NCBI GenBank assembly: GCA_964017045.1
Contig: OZ024809.1
Span: 5,975,012 to 6,039,011 of the forward strand
Source of the DNA: Omphiscola glabra
Taxonomy: Eukaryota; Mollusca; Gastropoda; Lymnaeidae
Direction: 5' to 3'
Length of the DNA: 64,000 nt
Shown: positions 49,101 through 60,192 of the stretch, piece by piece
How the letters are laid out: each line of letters begins with the position of its first letter
Position numbering within the stretch: the stretch's first letter is position 1
The notes under the pieces: model-generated
Database searches by the model: none
Seen by the model: the letters and a program-made list of their open reading frames with translations, nothing else
What the model was told of the DNA's origin: nothing
Made by a program: the position numbers and the translations under genes

Positions 49101-52100
49101 ATCCACCCTAACAATAGCTCTGTTTTAAATTACATTTATATAGCTCATATAAGAAAAATACAACGAATTTTGCCCCCCCCCCCCCCCCCGACCCAAACGG
49201 AATATTATAAAATGATTGTACTTCTCAGAAACCTACTTAATGATTCACACACAAACTGAAATATCGATGTTTCTATTTGATTCAATTCCATCCACCAATG
49301 CAATCATCATCATCATCATGTCCCGTAGTCTTTCGACCGTTGGGGCGCCACAGATAACATGAAAACTATTCTTCTCCATTCCCCTCGGTCTCCTGTCCTA
49401 TGCATAGCATCGCCTAGTTGTAATCCCGCCAACTCTTTGATGTTATCTTCCCATCTTTTCTCTGTCTTCCTCTTCTTCTTCCTCCTCTAGTTGTGCCTTG
49501 CAAGATTTCTTCGGCGAGCCCTTCTTTTCTGGTCACGTGGCCATACTATTTAAGTTTGCGCTTTTTTTACAGACGCCAGGAGGTCATCGTAATGCCCAGT
49601 TGCTTGACGAATCCTTTCAATGCAATAGCTCTGTTAAAAATTATATTTACATAGCTCATATTAAGGGCCCCCGGCCCAAATCGAAATTTTATGAAAATGT
49701 TGTACCGATTTAGAAACCTTTGCTGAGCGCGTGCACAAAAAGTCGCCAACGTTTTATCGCAATGGAGTTAATGGTATAGGAACGCATACGGGACAAACAT
49801 ACAAACAAAGTAAGAACCATTCTTTTTTTTTATATGCATCGATTAATAGGCTAACGTCATACCCGCTTTGACACCACAGATTTATTTCACCAACTATTTC
49901 TGAAAACGAAAAGAAAATATGAAGCACCAAAGTCACTTGCGATATTTTTTACGAATCTCATTTAGCGCAGTTGTCGGGAAACTTATTTCACTAAATCAGT
50001 TGCATCCTATTTCCCCCATCTTTCCTTTGAAAAACAGGAAAAACTGAGTTTTGTGGGCTTGGGGCTGAAAATTTGTCAGCGTGCGATGTCATCGGTAACG
50101 AGACTATCTGCCAAGTCTCAGCACGATATGTTGACTGGAAGGGAGTCAATTAGCCGTCAGAAACACACGGTCAAAAGCGAACCTAATACAAAGAAGTTAA
50201 AAATGACTGGGGGTTTTCTGTACAACCAATCAGAGGCAATAAAATGTGCATGTGACATGCACAACTCCATAAAGCAATTAAAATATTTAAAAACGAAATC
50301 CTCGCAATCTTCGTCGTGCACTGTTCCTTTCCCAAATGCAGCGCAGTAAAAAAAAAAACGCACTATGCCGATCTCTTGTTTGCATCTCTCAGCCATAACG
50401 AGGCCCACACGTCACAAATCATACTCTAACGCACCGGTGCTGTCTCACGTCATAGGAGACTCAACAAGATGGGCAGCAATGAAAAAAAACAACGTTTATT
50501 GTAATCCGATCGGGACATATATTATGGTCGTATCTATTTATGCTGTTTAACTTTAGTTCTTTCATTATTACAGTACAGAGCGTTTTAAACCGTTTTGCAA
50601 TTAAACGGTTAATTTTGTCCAAAAAAAAAAAATTAAAAAAAATAAATTAAAAAAAAAAAATCCTAACGAGACCCATGTCTTGAGAACCATTGAATTTTTT
50701 TAAATTTAAGAATGAAGCAGAGTCGTCGAAACTGCTAGTTAACGTGTTTAACTTTAGTGTTAATGCATTTTTTGTAAATTAATTTTTCCTATTGGAGTAA
50801 AGCTTCATCGGGTGAAAAAAAATATTCGGAAATTGATCTAAATTTAGTTCTAGCTGGATTTTTGCCGAAATAATTTGAAGGTGTTGTGTAAATACATTGA
50901 CTGAGGTTGAATTAATCTAAGAATTGTGATTAGTGTTTCGGGGGATCCTGGCCATTAATGTTCAAACATGTTAAAAGTATGTCCCATTTGTGCATTAACT
51001 CAGATTATGTCCCTATCGTCCATTATCTCAGATCTGCCCTACCCACTTCTGCTTCACGAGCATGACGTCATTCATTACGTGGACACCAACAAAGAATTCC
51101 TGGAGGTGGGGAGCGGCACGTTTGCCAACGTCACCCTGGGCGAGCTGCGGGTCAATGGTCAGCTGGTGGTCCTCAAGAAATTCAAAGAATCTTCTTTTTA
51201 TGATATCTTACATGAGGCCAGAATCCACAGGTAAAATATGTCATTGTACCACTGATTCCCTACATTCCATATCTTTATAATGTCTTTATTTACACTTTTT
51301 TGGACACATTTTTTTTTCTGCAAATTTTGTTTCTTTTTTTTCCCCCTTCATCTTGCTAATAAATCAATTGCAGCTTTTTCTTCTGTTCAGACATATTGAG
51401 CGTTTCGGAGTAACACCACTTCTGATTGGCTTACTACCCACAGGACCTCTGGCACGAAACATTTCATTGGTCTTTGAATATGTCACCAACAGTAATGACC
51501 TCAACGGCTGGATGAGTCGAAGACTCCCTTTCACGACTGTGCAATCCCTTCAAATATGCCATGACATGGCTCGCATCCTCCACACTCTTCACCAGAACGG
51601 AGTCATCTTCAACGACTTCCACCGAAAAAATATTTTAATCCAGAAACTAGGAGACCGGGTAAAAGGCTACATTATCGACTTTGGCTTGGCCACCTACCAA
51701 ACAGGTAAGCTTTACAAAAACGGTCAACAGTCCATCGAAGGTTATAATTACCTCGCACCTGAGCTGGTCAATAACACATACACCACCGAGGCGGCAGACG
51801 TGTACGCGCTGGGCTACATGATGCTCAAACTAAACAAAGTGATCAAACTGCCCAACCTCCAGCATTTGGTTGACTGGTGCATGAGCGTGGACCCGAAAGA
51901 CAGGCCTACGTTGCCTTACGTCATGGCCAGACTTGAGGACATTTACTACGAGAAAACTCTATTTTACGCCGCTAGGAGCTGCGGTAACACGCACTGCAGC
52001 CAGTTTGCTTGGTCACAACACAACGTGGAAAACCGTAATGATACAAATGTGGAAGAACCGCCTCCTATCACGACCATCGTCAGGGAAAACCCGTTCCAAA

Positions 52101-53332
52101 CGCAGAGCTGTGACCTCCCAAAACCACGCCCGAAACTGGATCTGACAGCGTCGCTGCAAAAGGAATACGATTCACTGAGCTGCATAACTCGATTACCCAT
52201 TCTTAACACATATGATTTTGCAGAAATGGAAGACGACGGCTACATCACCCGGGCCAACGATAAAAATGACAACGCCATACGACTGGCGACGCTGGCTGAA
52301 AACAACAGAACGGTGATAGTCAAAGAATTCTACAAAGTGGAGTTCGAAATTATTCGCTACGAGGCCTGCATGACCAAGTATCTGGGGGAGCGAGGCGTGG
52401 CACCGGCTATAATCGGACTGACCATTGACTACAGAACTCTTCACGACATAGCGTTTGTTCAGCAGTTTTACGGCCAGGGGATCACTCTGCACACGTTTGT
52501 CAGAGAGACACGAGGTCAAGAGTGGAATGTGAGAAAACTCAGAGATTTTCTTCTTGATAAGCCGGAAGGAGATGAGGTCTTTGAACCTACATTAGCTTAC
52601 TTCCGTGCTTCTCAATGTCACGTTAATATGACGAGAGTTTTAGGCGCGATTATCGCAGACATCACGTCACCAGCCTGCGTGGCGAAGTCGTACAGGCAGA
52701 GGATCTTGGAAGGCGTGTCCCTTCGCCTGGCCCATCTCGTCAAGATGTCACATGCGAGTGGGGTTTTAATAAATAACCTGAAAGGGGAGAACATCCTCGT
52801 GAAATGGAATCAGACGAGGTCCAGAATTGACTTACTTCGGGTCAACTCATCGGTGGATGTTAAATTAATCGACCTGGGACAAGCTACGACTTTGGACGAC
52901 GGCTTATACTACGGGAGAGGTTCTCCACTTTATAACACGTACACATACATCGCCCCGGAAGCAGTTCTGGGCGAGGTCACCACAATGGCGTCTGACATAT
53001 ACAGCTTGTGTGTGGTCTTGAGATTGGTGATGTTGGAATATTTTTCAGGTCACGACCTCGCCTTTCACTATGAACGCTTCCGGTTTAGTCATCGACCAGG
53101 GGGATCGGGTGTGATGTGTCGGGAAGGTCAATGTGAGGATGATGTTAGAAGAAAACCAACAGTATTAAATAAAAACATTGTTGGTGAAAGATTAAACACG
53201 TCTCCCTATGTTGCATATCAATACAAACTTTTAAAATGTCTGAGTTGCAAGCCCAAAGATCGACCACAAATACAAGATCTAATCAATTTGTTACAAAATT
53301 TATCCTTATATGCTTATTGGACATGGTTATAA
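43033..53332 (+). CDS. Secreted kinase-pseudokinase-like protein, 4 exons (about 761 aa)
   Basis: Model: 43033-43120, 44044-44100, 51032-51230, 51391-53332. Residues 1-30 form a signal peptide with the core FCVSCVSMCLLGVALITT. An acidic/Pro linker (DDEGDPYFVPPRPK) follows. Kinase domain 1 (about 68-300) has VGSGTFANV, VVLKKF (Lys97), GVIFNDFHRKNILI (Asp190, Asn195; His and Lys of the HxDxK loop are changed), IIDFGLA (Asp211), YLAPE, DVYALG and DPKDRP. Domain 2 (about 380-750) keeps VIVKEF, GVLINNLKGENILV with Asn577 in place of the catalytic Asp, LIDLGQA, YIAPE, DIYSL and KPKDRP, and has no glycine loop. Inference: an atypical kinase followed by a pseudokinase. I do not recognise an orthologue. 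If the signal-peptide exons belong elsewhere, the protein could start at ATG 50968 or 51007. An AATAAA lies at 53684-53689. Confidence 0.7.
43890..44010. repeat. 18-bp repeat upstream of an exon
   Basis: CCCTCACACTAACTCTAA units, six to seven copies, ending about 35 bp before the acceptor at 44043. The interval 43121-43890 has no other feature. Confidence 0.85.
44044..44100 (+). CDS. Short exon following the signal peptide
   Basis: Acceptor TTTACATTTTAG, donor CTAAAG|GTAATA. It reads VRCYVDDEGDPYFVPPRPK and leaves in phase 1. The CACTAACTCT minisatellite ends about 35 bp before the acceptor. Confidence 0.62.
44247..44312. repeat. Short hairpin (12-bp arms)
   Basis: TTCAGTTTGCTT (44247-44258) and AAGCAAACTGAA (44301-44312) are perfect inverted copies, and the loop continues a weak symmetry of AT-rich sequence. 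Confidence 0.75.
44440..45010. other. GC-rich segment unlike its surroundings, possibly mobile element sequence
   Basis: A block of about 570 bp with many restriction-like palindromes (GGTCGACC, CCCGGG, CCTAGG), sharply GC-richer than both flanks. No long open frame matches a family and no terminal repeats are visible. It may be a LINE 5' region or a captured segment. Confidence 0.35.
45180..46800. repeat. 25-bp array with about 700-bp higher-order unit
   Basis: Units of GTAGCTGTAGCACCACCAAC plus GAGCC, with a related CACTAACAACAAGCC variant at the left of each block. The sequence from 45180 repeats from about 45880; the odd truncated unit with AACAAGCGAGG occurs at 45392 and 46091, 699 bp apart. 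All three minus frames are open (GATATARWWCYSYGSLVVLQ pattern) because the unit has no stop in any frame over 75 bp. Confidence 0.95.
47998..48075 (-). mobile_element. LINE/SINE 3' end inserted in a minisatellite
   Basis: The minus strand ends CTGGTGTACCGCGCTATATA then (AAT)n, the same terminus as 14957-15065 and 62998-63120. It interrupts a 26-bp array: one unit lies at about 47970-47997 and the rest start at 48078. The stretch 46810-47960 is AT-rich without features. Confidence 0.65.
48075..48425. repeat. 26-bp minisatellite (about 13 copies)
   Basis: Unit GTAATTTCTTGGTAAACGAT plus CTCCTG, with a switch to GGTAAGCGAT in the right half. The minus frame RRSLTKKLPGD is an artefact. Confidence 0.94.
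48870..49850 (+). mobile_element. Possible Helitron-like or other dispersed element, split by a LINE
   Basis: The segment 48870-48910 (TACTGGCGAGTGCGCGGCAC) and the end near 49790-49835 (GGGACAAACATACAAACAAA, TTTTTTATATG) resemble ends I associate with non-autonomous rolling-circle elements. Inside, 49112-49250 and 49620-49740 are diverged copies of each other (CAATAGCTCTGTTTTAAATT, TATAGCTCATAT). No replicase is visible. Confidence 0.3.
49305..49617 (-). mobile_element. 5'-truncated LINE, sister of 12655-12990, 9-bp target duplication
   Basis: Same RT tail in minus orientation with (ATG)n 3' end, but frameshifted. CAATGCAAT flanks it at 49296-49304 and 49618-49626. Its 5' end is truncated within about 20 bp of the breakpoint in the other copy. 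Confidence 0.85.
49855..50165 (+). repeat. Copy of the dispersed repeat family
   Basis: ACCCGCTTTGACACCACAGA, ATTTATTTCACCAACTAT, TTGGGGCTGAAAATTTGTCA and GGAGTCAATTAGCCGTCAG align with 17078-17345. From 50170 to 50960 there are only A-rich tracts. Confidence 0.6.
51032..51230 (+). CDS. Kinase gene exon 3: glycine loop and VAIK-like lysine
   Basis: Acceptor CCATTATCTCAG, donor CCACAG|GTAAAA (phase 2). It encodes DLPYPLLLHEHDVIHYVD, then EVGSGTFANVTLGEL, VVLKKF and the C-helix Glu in ILHEARIHR. If transcription starts locally, the open frame extends upstream to ATG 50968, preceded by an in-frame TAA at 50956. Confidence 0.82.
51391..53332 (+). CDS. Kinase gene exon 4: rest of domain 1, linker and pseudokinase domain
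   Basis: The acceptor TTCTGTTCAG completes the Arg codon and continues HIERFGVTPLLIGLLPTGPL. It is open for 646 codons to TAA at 53330-53332. A Pro/Thr/Asn-rich linker (about residues 300-380) joins the two kinase-fold domains. The single large exon, next to short 5' exons, may reflect old intron loss or retrotransposition. Confidence 0.9.
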
Positions 53333-53879
53333 TAATACAAAAAAAATATGTTTATGTATAAATTCTGAGTTGTAATGATTTTACGAAAATTGCAGAGAAA
53401 GTAAGAATTAATATTAAAACATATTAATAATAATTCTTTTACTTATAACTGGAAAGAGTAAAAGGAAAGTAGAAAAGGATTGTTTATATATTGTTTTGCT
53501 TGCTTCCCTTTGCTATGACATTTTCACAAACTTATCCTTTGGATTTACAGTTTGTTTCGCTTGTGTCCCTTATTATGTATTCAGCCAGCGAGTTGGTTCT
53601 TACAACAAACATTCGCAGCCTCAAGACATTCGCCTCCTTGCCGGTAGGTTATAGTTTCAAATGTTACCTAGAAATATACAAGAAATAAAAATTTAACTCA
53701 TGGATTGTTAGGGTCCGTTTCCACGCTGTCCTGTTAGCGCTGGAGACTCGTGCGTTCCAGAAAAAGTAACTTCCTCTTAATTAATTAAACAAAATAAATA
53801 ATGTTCATAATTCGATCACACTGACCAGTCGAACTAAGTACACCAGCCGATCTTCAAAATATTTTTTTTTTAAATCATT

Positions 53880-53985
53880 GAGTTCCCTGAACTATTTGGT
53901 GACGTATTATTGATGTCAGGTCAGTGAGTTCCCAGAACGATTTGGTGACGTATTATTGATGTCAGATCAGTGAGTTCCCAATTAA
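53880..53985. repeat. 49-bp direct duplication
   Basis: GAGTTCCCNGAAC, GATTTGGTGACGTATTATTG and ATGTCAG occur twice, and a third copy is truncated. The 53340-54980 stretch holds no other feature. Confidence 0.8.
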
Positions 53986-54984
53986 AGCGGCACATCGATC
54001 ATCGATGACTCGGTTCAAAATTGAATAAAAATAATACTAATCCAATGTAAAGAGATCAATGGAAATTTCGTTTTCCGAAGATTTTACTCGGGAAAAAAAA
54101 ATCACATTTAACGACTGTAATTGGGTTTTGTGAAGTTTCGTATCATCACGTTATTTGAAATCCAATTATTGAAGTGTTACCAGCGTGTATGTTTAAAAGA
54201 ATTTTGCTAAATAATTGATGTTACGTCCAGTTATCAGTATGGAGAAATTAGTCTTCTTTTTAAGTATAGGACTCATTATACCACAGTACACAACAAAAGA
54301 AGATACCATAGGTTAATGTTAAACTACAATAAGAAAGAATACGATATTCAAACCAGGGCAAATTACAATCAAGTTTTATTATGTTAATTATAAATTACAA
54401 AATCTAAAGGAAATACAATTAAATCGAATTACAGAATAATGCTTGGCTTGTACCGGTACAATTTTGTGGAAAGGTACAATGATAAAAAGGAATTTATACA
54501 CGCACCGTAAACAAATCTGTCTCCTAGCAAAAATAACACACTCTCAAAACAGCTCGTGATAAAATGATCGCACACTATCCTTTCCAACGCGTTTGCAGTC
54601 TATTCTACTGATATCCTTATAAACCTTACAGTGTGTTTTCCTTTCCAGATATTTCTACAGGATCCTAAGGATACAGACAATTAATTATATTTAGTTGTAA
54701 ACTAGGTCAAAGGGAGACTATATTTATTAAGCCTCATGCTAATAATAGCACAATGCAGCCAAAATGAGGCCAGCCTGAGTTCATTCACGGGGAAAGATGT
54801 CGTAAACCCGTCGTCTACATAACATTGGAAATATTGATTTAGTATTTTTAACACCAAAGCAGATTTATAATTTTTTATTGAAATGTAATTTACATTTTAT
54901 TCCTTCATTTGGATTGAAGAAATAATTATTATTCTTTCGTTCTATGAAAGCTGTAGTAATTGAAGTTTTCAAACGTAGCTACAC

Positions 54985-55660
54985 GAGGTAGGTAGCTTCA
55001 GCAGTGAGGTAACTACACCAGTGAGGTAGCTACACCAGTAAGGTAGCTTAACCAGTGAGGTAGCTACACCAGTAAGGTAGCTTAACCAGTGAGGTAGCTT
55101 CACCAGTGAAGTAGCTTAACTAGTGAGGTAGCTACACAACTGAGGTAGCTACACCATTGAGGTATCTACACCAGTGAGGTAGCTACACCAGTGAGGTAGC
55201 TGCACCAGTGAAATAGCTACACTAGTGAGATAGCTACACCAGTGAGGTAGCTGCACCAGTGAGGTAGCTACACCAGTGAGGTATTTGCACCAGTGAGGTA
55301 GCTGCGCCAGTGAGGTAGCTTAACCAGTGAGGTAGCTACACCACTGAGGTAGCAAAACCAGTGAGGTAGCTACACCAGTGAGGTAGCTTAACCAGTGAGG
55401 TAGCTACACCAGAGAGGTAGCAAAACCAGTGAGATAGCTACACCAGTGAGGTGGCTTAAACAGTGAGGTAGCTACACCAGTGAGGTATTTGCACCAGTGA
55501 GGTAGCTGCGCCAGTGAGGTAGCTTAGCCAGTGAGGTAGCTACACCAGAGAGGTAGCAAAACCAGTGAGATAGCTACACCAGTGAGGTAGCAACACCATT
55601 AAGGTATCTACACCAGTGAGGTAGCTTAACCAGTGAGGTAGCTACACCAGTGAGGTAACT
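54985..55660. repeat. 17-bp minisatellite (about 40 copies)
   Basis: ACCAGTGAGGTAGCTAC units with TTAACC, TGCACC and CAAAACC variants. A larger repeated block (GGTATTTGCACCAGTGAGGT) recurs near 55280 and 55483. Confidence 0.93.
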
Positions 55661-55839
55661 GGTGTAGCTACAGTTTCGGACATCAGTGGCTATCAATGAT
55701 TGTGCCGCCCTCATTTAGTGAAACTACAGAAAATTTGAAACACCAAATAAACATCAACATTTCATAGTTTGTGAACGAACTAATATAGCATCTGCGAACC
55801 AAAAAGAAATTAAAGTTAAAAAAATGCCCCTCGCGACAG

Positions 55840-56765
55840 AACTCTCTCTTTATCTATTTCTCTTTCTCTCTTTTTCTCCTCCGCACTTTCTATTTCTCTC
55901 TCTCTTTCTCTCTCTATTTATCTTTCCTTCTCACACACTCGGTTTGTCTCTTTCTCTAAATCTCTCTATTTCTGTCTCATACTCTCTCTCTCTCTCTCTC
56001 TCTCTTTCTTTATCTTTTACACACACTCTCTCTCTTTATCTCTCTCTTTCTTTATCTTATACACACACTCTCTCTCTTTATCTCTCAATATCTCTCTTTC
56101 TCTCTATATCTTTCTCTATTTCTCTCACTATCTTACTATTTTGTACTCTTCCACTCACTCTCTATCTTTCTCTCTTTATATATTTCTCTCTCTCTCACTC
56201 TATTTCCTTATTTCTCTCTCTATTTCTCTCTCTCTCACACACACACTTTCTCTCTCTTATACACATACTCTCTCTTTTTCTCTCTCCCTTTCTATATCTC
56301 TCTCTATTTCGCTCTCTCTAACTCTTTCTCGCTCTTTAACAATTTCTTTCTCTCCCTTTTTCTCTCTCCCTCTCTCTCTTCCCCTCTCTCTCTTTTTATC
56401 TTTCCCTGTCTCTCATTCTCTTTTTCATTCTATGTCTCTCTCTTTCACACACTCTCTCTCCTTCTCTTTCTCTCTTTCTCTCTCTCACTTTCTTTCTCTC
56501 TCTTTCACACACTCTTAATTTCTCACTCTTCCTCTTTCTCTCTCTTTCACACACATTCTCTATCTCTCTCTATTTCTCTCCCTCTTTCTGTCTCTCTGTA
56601 TTTATCTATATATTTCTCTCTCTCACTCTATCTGTCTAAGTTAACACACAATCTCGTCATCTCTCTCTTTCTCGCGCTCTCTCTCTATATATATATATAT
56701 ATATTTAAATATATATATATTTAAATATATTAATAAATAAATATATATATATATTATATATAAGG
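55840..56765. repeat. Long CT-rich microsatellite ending in (AT)n
   Basis: CTCTCT/TTTCTCTC tract to about 56680 with ACACAC interruptions, then ATATAT with TTTAAATATATA palindromes to 56765. The Ser/Leu-rich open frames (165 and 125 codons) are composition artefacts. Confidence 0.95.
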
Positions 56766-56885
56766 TCGATTTGAAATTTCGAGATTGTCTTTACATCTAA
56801 TGCCAGTGATCTTTACAAAGTTGACATGCGTCTAACAATATTTTTATCATTAGATTTCCCACAAGTATATTGGTATTTTAATCAT

Positions 56886-57296
56886 CATAGACTCCAGAAG
56901 GTGCAAAATTCTGCAGCTCGCATTGTGTCGCGGAAAAAGAGAGCTGACCACATCACCCCCAGTTCTACGAGATCTCCATTGGGTTCCCGTGAGTGAGCGC
57001 ATTGACCACAAGATTCTGTCCTTGGCGTACGGCTGCATAGAAGGCTCTGAACCGGAATATCTGAAAGAACTGCTTTATAAACATATAACCTTAAAGAACG
57101 TGCGGTTCTCAACTCAGTCCTTACTGAAAATTCCCAGTGTGGATGGACACAGAAAAAAGTCGTAAGGAGTGCGCTCTTTTGAAGCGGTAGCGCCAAAGTT
57201 ATGGAATAGTTTACCTCCATCTTTGAGGAGTATTGAAAAGGACAGAAAATCATTTAGAAAACATTTAAATACTGTTTCGTTTAATAGATTTGAGTA
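56886..57296 (+). mobile_element. LINE fragment, RT C-terminal region, frameshifted
   Basis: Reads HRLQKVQNSAARIVSRKK, then after a frameshift PVLRDLHWVPVSERIDHKIL, EYLKELLYKHITLKNVRFST and, after a stop at 57161-57163, GVRSFEAVAPKLWNSLPPSL. This is the typical tail of a non-LTR RT. Downstream 57300-57630 could be its 3' UTR. Confidence 0.88.
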
Positions 57297-57639
57297 AACC
57301 AGAGCGCATTGAGCATGCTAAAGTAGCGTTGATACCAGCGCTATAGAAGTATCCAATCAAGTAGACCTGAAAGGGTTTTCATTGTGTGAAACTATTTGGT
57401 ACGTTGACCTACACCGTCTAGAGCATATTCAAAGTTTTTCATAGCTGTATTTTCTTGTCCTGTTTAATTTAAAATTGTACTTCCACCCATTGTTCTTCTC
57501 ATGTTTGTTTTACCAGGGTACTGCGCCCATAATTGTGACCACCTTTATTCTTTCCTTTACTTTTCTTAAAAGGTCGGATGTAAATATATATTATTAAAAT
57601 TTTTCATTTATATTAATGACATATTTTATTTCCTTTGTA

Positions 57640-57663
57640 CTGACGAAGGCATTTTGCGGAAAC
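57640..57663 (+). ncRNA. Hammerhead-ribozyme-core-like motif
   Basis: CTGACGA (57640-57646), a short GGCATTTTGCG hairpin and GAAAC (57659-57663) match the CUGANGA...GAAA core arrangement. Related but poorer copies lie at 10190-10213 (+) and 37237-37262 (minus). Only stem II is clear; stems I and III and the cleavage site are not demonstrated. Confidence 0.3.
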
Positions 57664-58454
57664 GTCTTAAATTTTTTTTCTTTTTTTTTCATTCCATAAT
57701 TAAATCTTACCTCTCACTGTTGTATTTACACAACCGATTTATGTTATTTTAAAAATACTTAAAATCTCCATGGCAGGGCTAGCCCTGTGATAATTAGTTA
57801 AGCACACATCAAAGTCTGTTGACCTGATAATGCAAAGAGCTGAAAACAGACCACACAGCCCAGTGGAGTCTTCAGAATAAAAGTATAGAAACCAGTCATA
57901 TAATTTTTGTTATTAAAGCTTAACAACCATTGTCAGACACAATGATGGATGACGTCAGCATCATCTATCCAGTGCGACGAGTCTCATCCTGTCAGTGTAG
58001 CGTGTTTCATCTAACCGATGTGCCGAGTCTTGTCTAGAAGCTGTTTTTTTTTTAATTATTTTATTTTGCATTACTTCGGCACATTTGAATTCAGTTATAT
58101 GGAAACAATATTGCAATATCGTGTCATTGCTTTTTAACGTATTATATGTAAAAACAGTATGGTACATTCTTGAAAAAGAAGAATTTCGATTTTGTATGGA
58201 TTTTAAAAAAATAATTAAGGCAATTATGTAAGCGAAACAAGAGTAAAAAAAAATTATATATTAAAACTTTGGAAAACATTGCAAATCCTTTGCTCTTGTC
58301 CGACAACCCTGATTGAATTGGTTTGTCACAGAATCTCATAGAATCTCAAAGAATCTCGCCTCGTTAAATCTCTATCACGATTAAATTAGTTATAAAAAAT
58401 GTTTTTTGATATATTATTTTTTAACTAGATCTATGAAATTGTTGAGTGAAATGA

Positions 58455-58700
58455 GCGAGCAAAGAGTCTGTGGACACAGTCTCTAACAGCAAGGTTAGGC
58501 GCGCACAAGATCTTCTTCGGATATAAGTTGTGCCCTCAGTGGCCTGTTGTGAACAAAGACTCCGTGGACACGGTCTCTAACAGCCATGTTAGACGCGTAC
58601 AAGAATTTCTTGGAATATAAATTGTGCAATCAGTGGCCTGTTGAGACCAAAGGCTCCATGGACACAAACTCTAACAGTAAAGTTAGGTGTACAAATTACC
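58455..58700. repeat. 94-bp repeat, about 2.6 copies
   Basis: Units begin CAAAGACTCCGTGGACACGG and contain CTCAGTGGCCTGTTGTGAA. The stretches 57670-58450 and 58700-59190 show nothing else. Confidence 0.88.
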
Positions 58701-59199
58701 TTCTCGGGCAATAAGTTGAGACCGAACGTAAGGCAAAAACGCAAGCGAAACAGTTCTTTGATATACCTATATTTTTTATGAAGCTGTGCCCTACCTAAAA
58801 ATTTAGTATGTACATGATACGAGCGGTGTCCGTAAAGGGAAATAGTTATGAATCGGCAATACATAGATGTTCCATTAGATCTAACAGTGAATTTAAAGTC
58901 GGAAAATGTTACGTTGATTTAAGGACCGAACTCGATTGCTTGGTTCATTTGACTAGATTACCCAGTACAAATGGTCAAGAGTGATTCGTCTCACCTGGTA
59001 ACAGGCAAAATGTCCAGTCAATCAGATCTTAGACCCGATAGCGCACAGCCATACTATCCTGTGTAGTGGACTATTAATGGACATGGACCAATCTTGTGAT
59101 ATACAGAGTTCTATAAATTTCTTACATCAGGTTTTACTTTCCACTTAATTAATATACTCAACGTGAAGCCCTGCACTGTGTCTTATAATACTTTTCTGT

Positions 59200-59770
59200 T
59201 TAGCGTCACCCTTGACAATACTGGTCAGTGTAGTGTTACCCTTGACAATACTGGTCAGTGTAGTGTTACCCTTGACAATACTGGTCAGTGTAGTGTTACC
59301 CTTGACAATTACCATTGTTACCATTGTCAAGGTTAACACTATACTGACCAGTATTGTCAAGGTTAACACTATACTGACCAGTATTGTCCAGGGTAACACT
59401 ATACTGACCAGTATTGTCAAGGTTAACACTATACTGACCAGTATTGTCAAGGGTAACACTATACTGACCAGTATTGTCAAGGTTAACACTATACTGACCA
59501 GTATTGTCAAGGGTAACACTACACTGACCAGTATTGTCAAGGGTAACACTACATTGGTCAGTAAAGCGTTACCCTTGACAATACTGGTCAGTATAGTGTT
59601 AACCTTGACAATATTGGTCAGTGTAGTGTTACCCTTGACAATATTGTTCTGTATAGCGTCATCCTTGACAATACTGGTCAGTGTAGTGTTACCCTTGACA
59701 ATACTGGTCAGTATAGTGTTAACCTTGACAATACTGGTCAGCATAGTGTTAACCTTGGCCACATTAATCA
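59200..59770. repeat. 30-bp array that changes orientation twice
   Basis: Unit CCTTGACAATACTGGTCAGT plus GTAGTGTTAC. It runs on + at 59203-59313, in the inverse orientation at about 59318-59555, then on + again at about 59562-59760. The first junction is a near-perfect palindrome (GACAATTACCATTGTTACCA TTGTC). Ten-codon repeats (LTILVSVVLP / VNTILTSIVK) keep frames open on both strands. Confidence 0.95.
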
Positions 59771-60192
59771 CATCAATGCCACAGAAAAACTCTCACGGCC
59801 CACTCGCCCCCGTCACGACATTATATTCAGAATACAAGACTGGTTTATTCTGTGTAGTTGACTTTAAATGGACACAGATAAATCTTGTGATACACTACTG
59901 CTGAGTATAGTGTAATCCTTGACAACGTTTACCTCATCTATGCCACAGAAAAAACTCGCACGGCTCACTCACTGCCGTCACGACTTCTGATTCAGACTAC
60001 AGGACTGGTTGCTTCTGTCGATATATCGAAATAGTTTTAATTTATCCTGGAGGGTATCAGAGAACGGAGCAGAATAGCAGGTCTGAAAGTCGGTGACCAC
60101 AAATGCTTGTTAGTTTGGCAATATAAGCAAAATAAAGTTTGGACGTTTTTACTGAAATATTTGGACGGCAAACAGTTATATAAATATTGAGA

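Noticed and set aside
55824..56518. Leu/Ser-rich 165- and 125-codon frames resembling membrane proteins
   Set aside because: Pure CT microsatellite; hydrophobicity is a composition effect.
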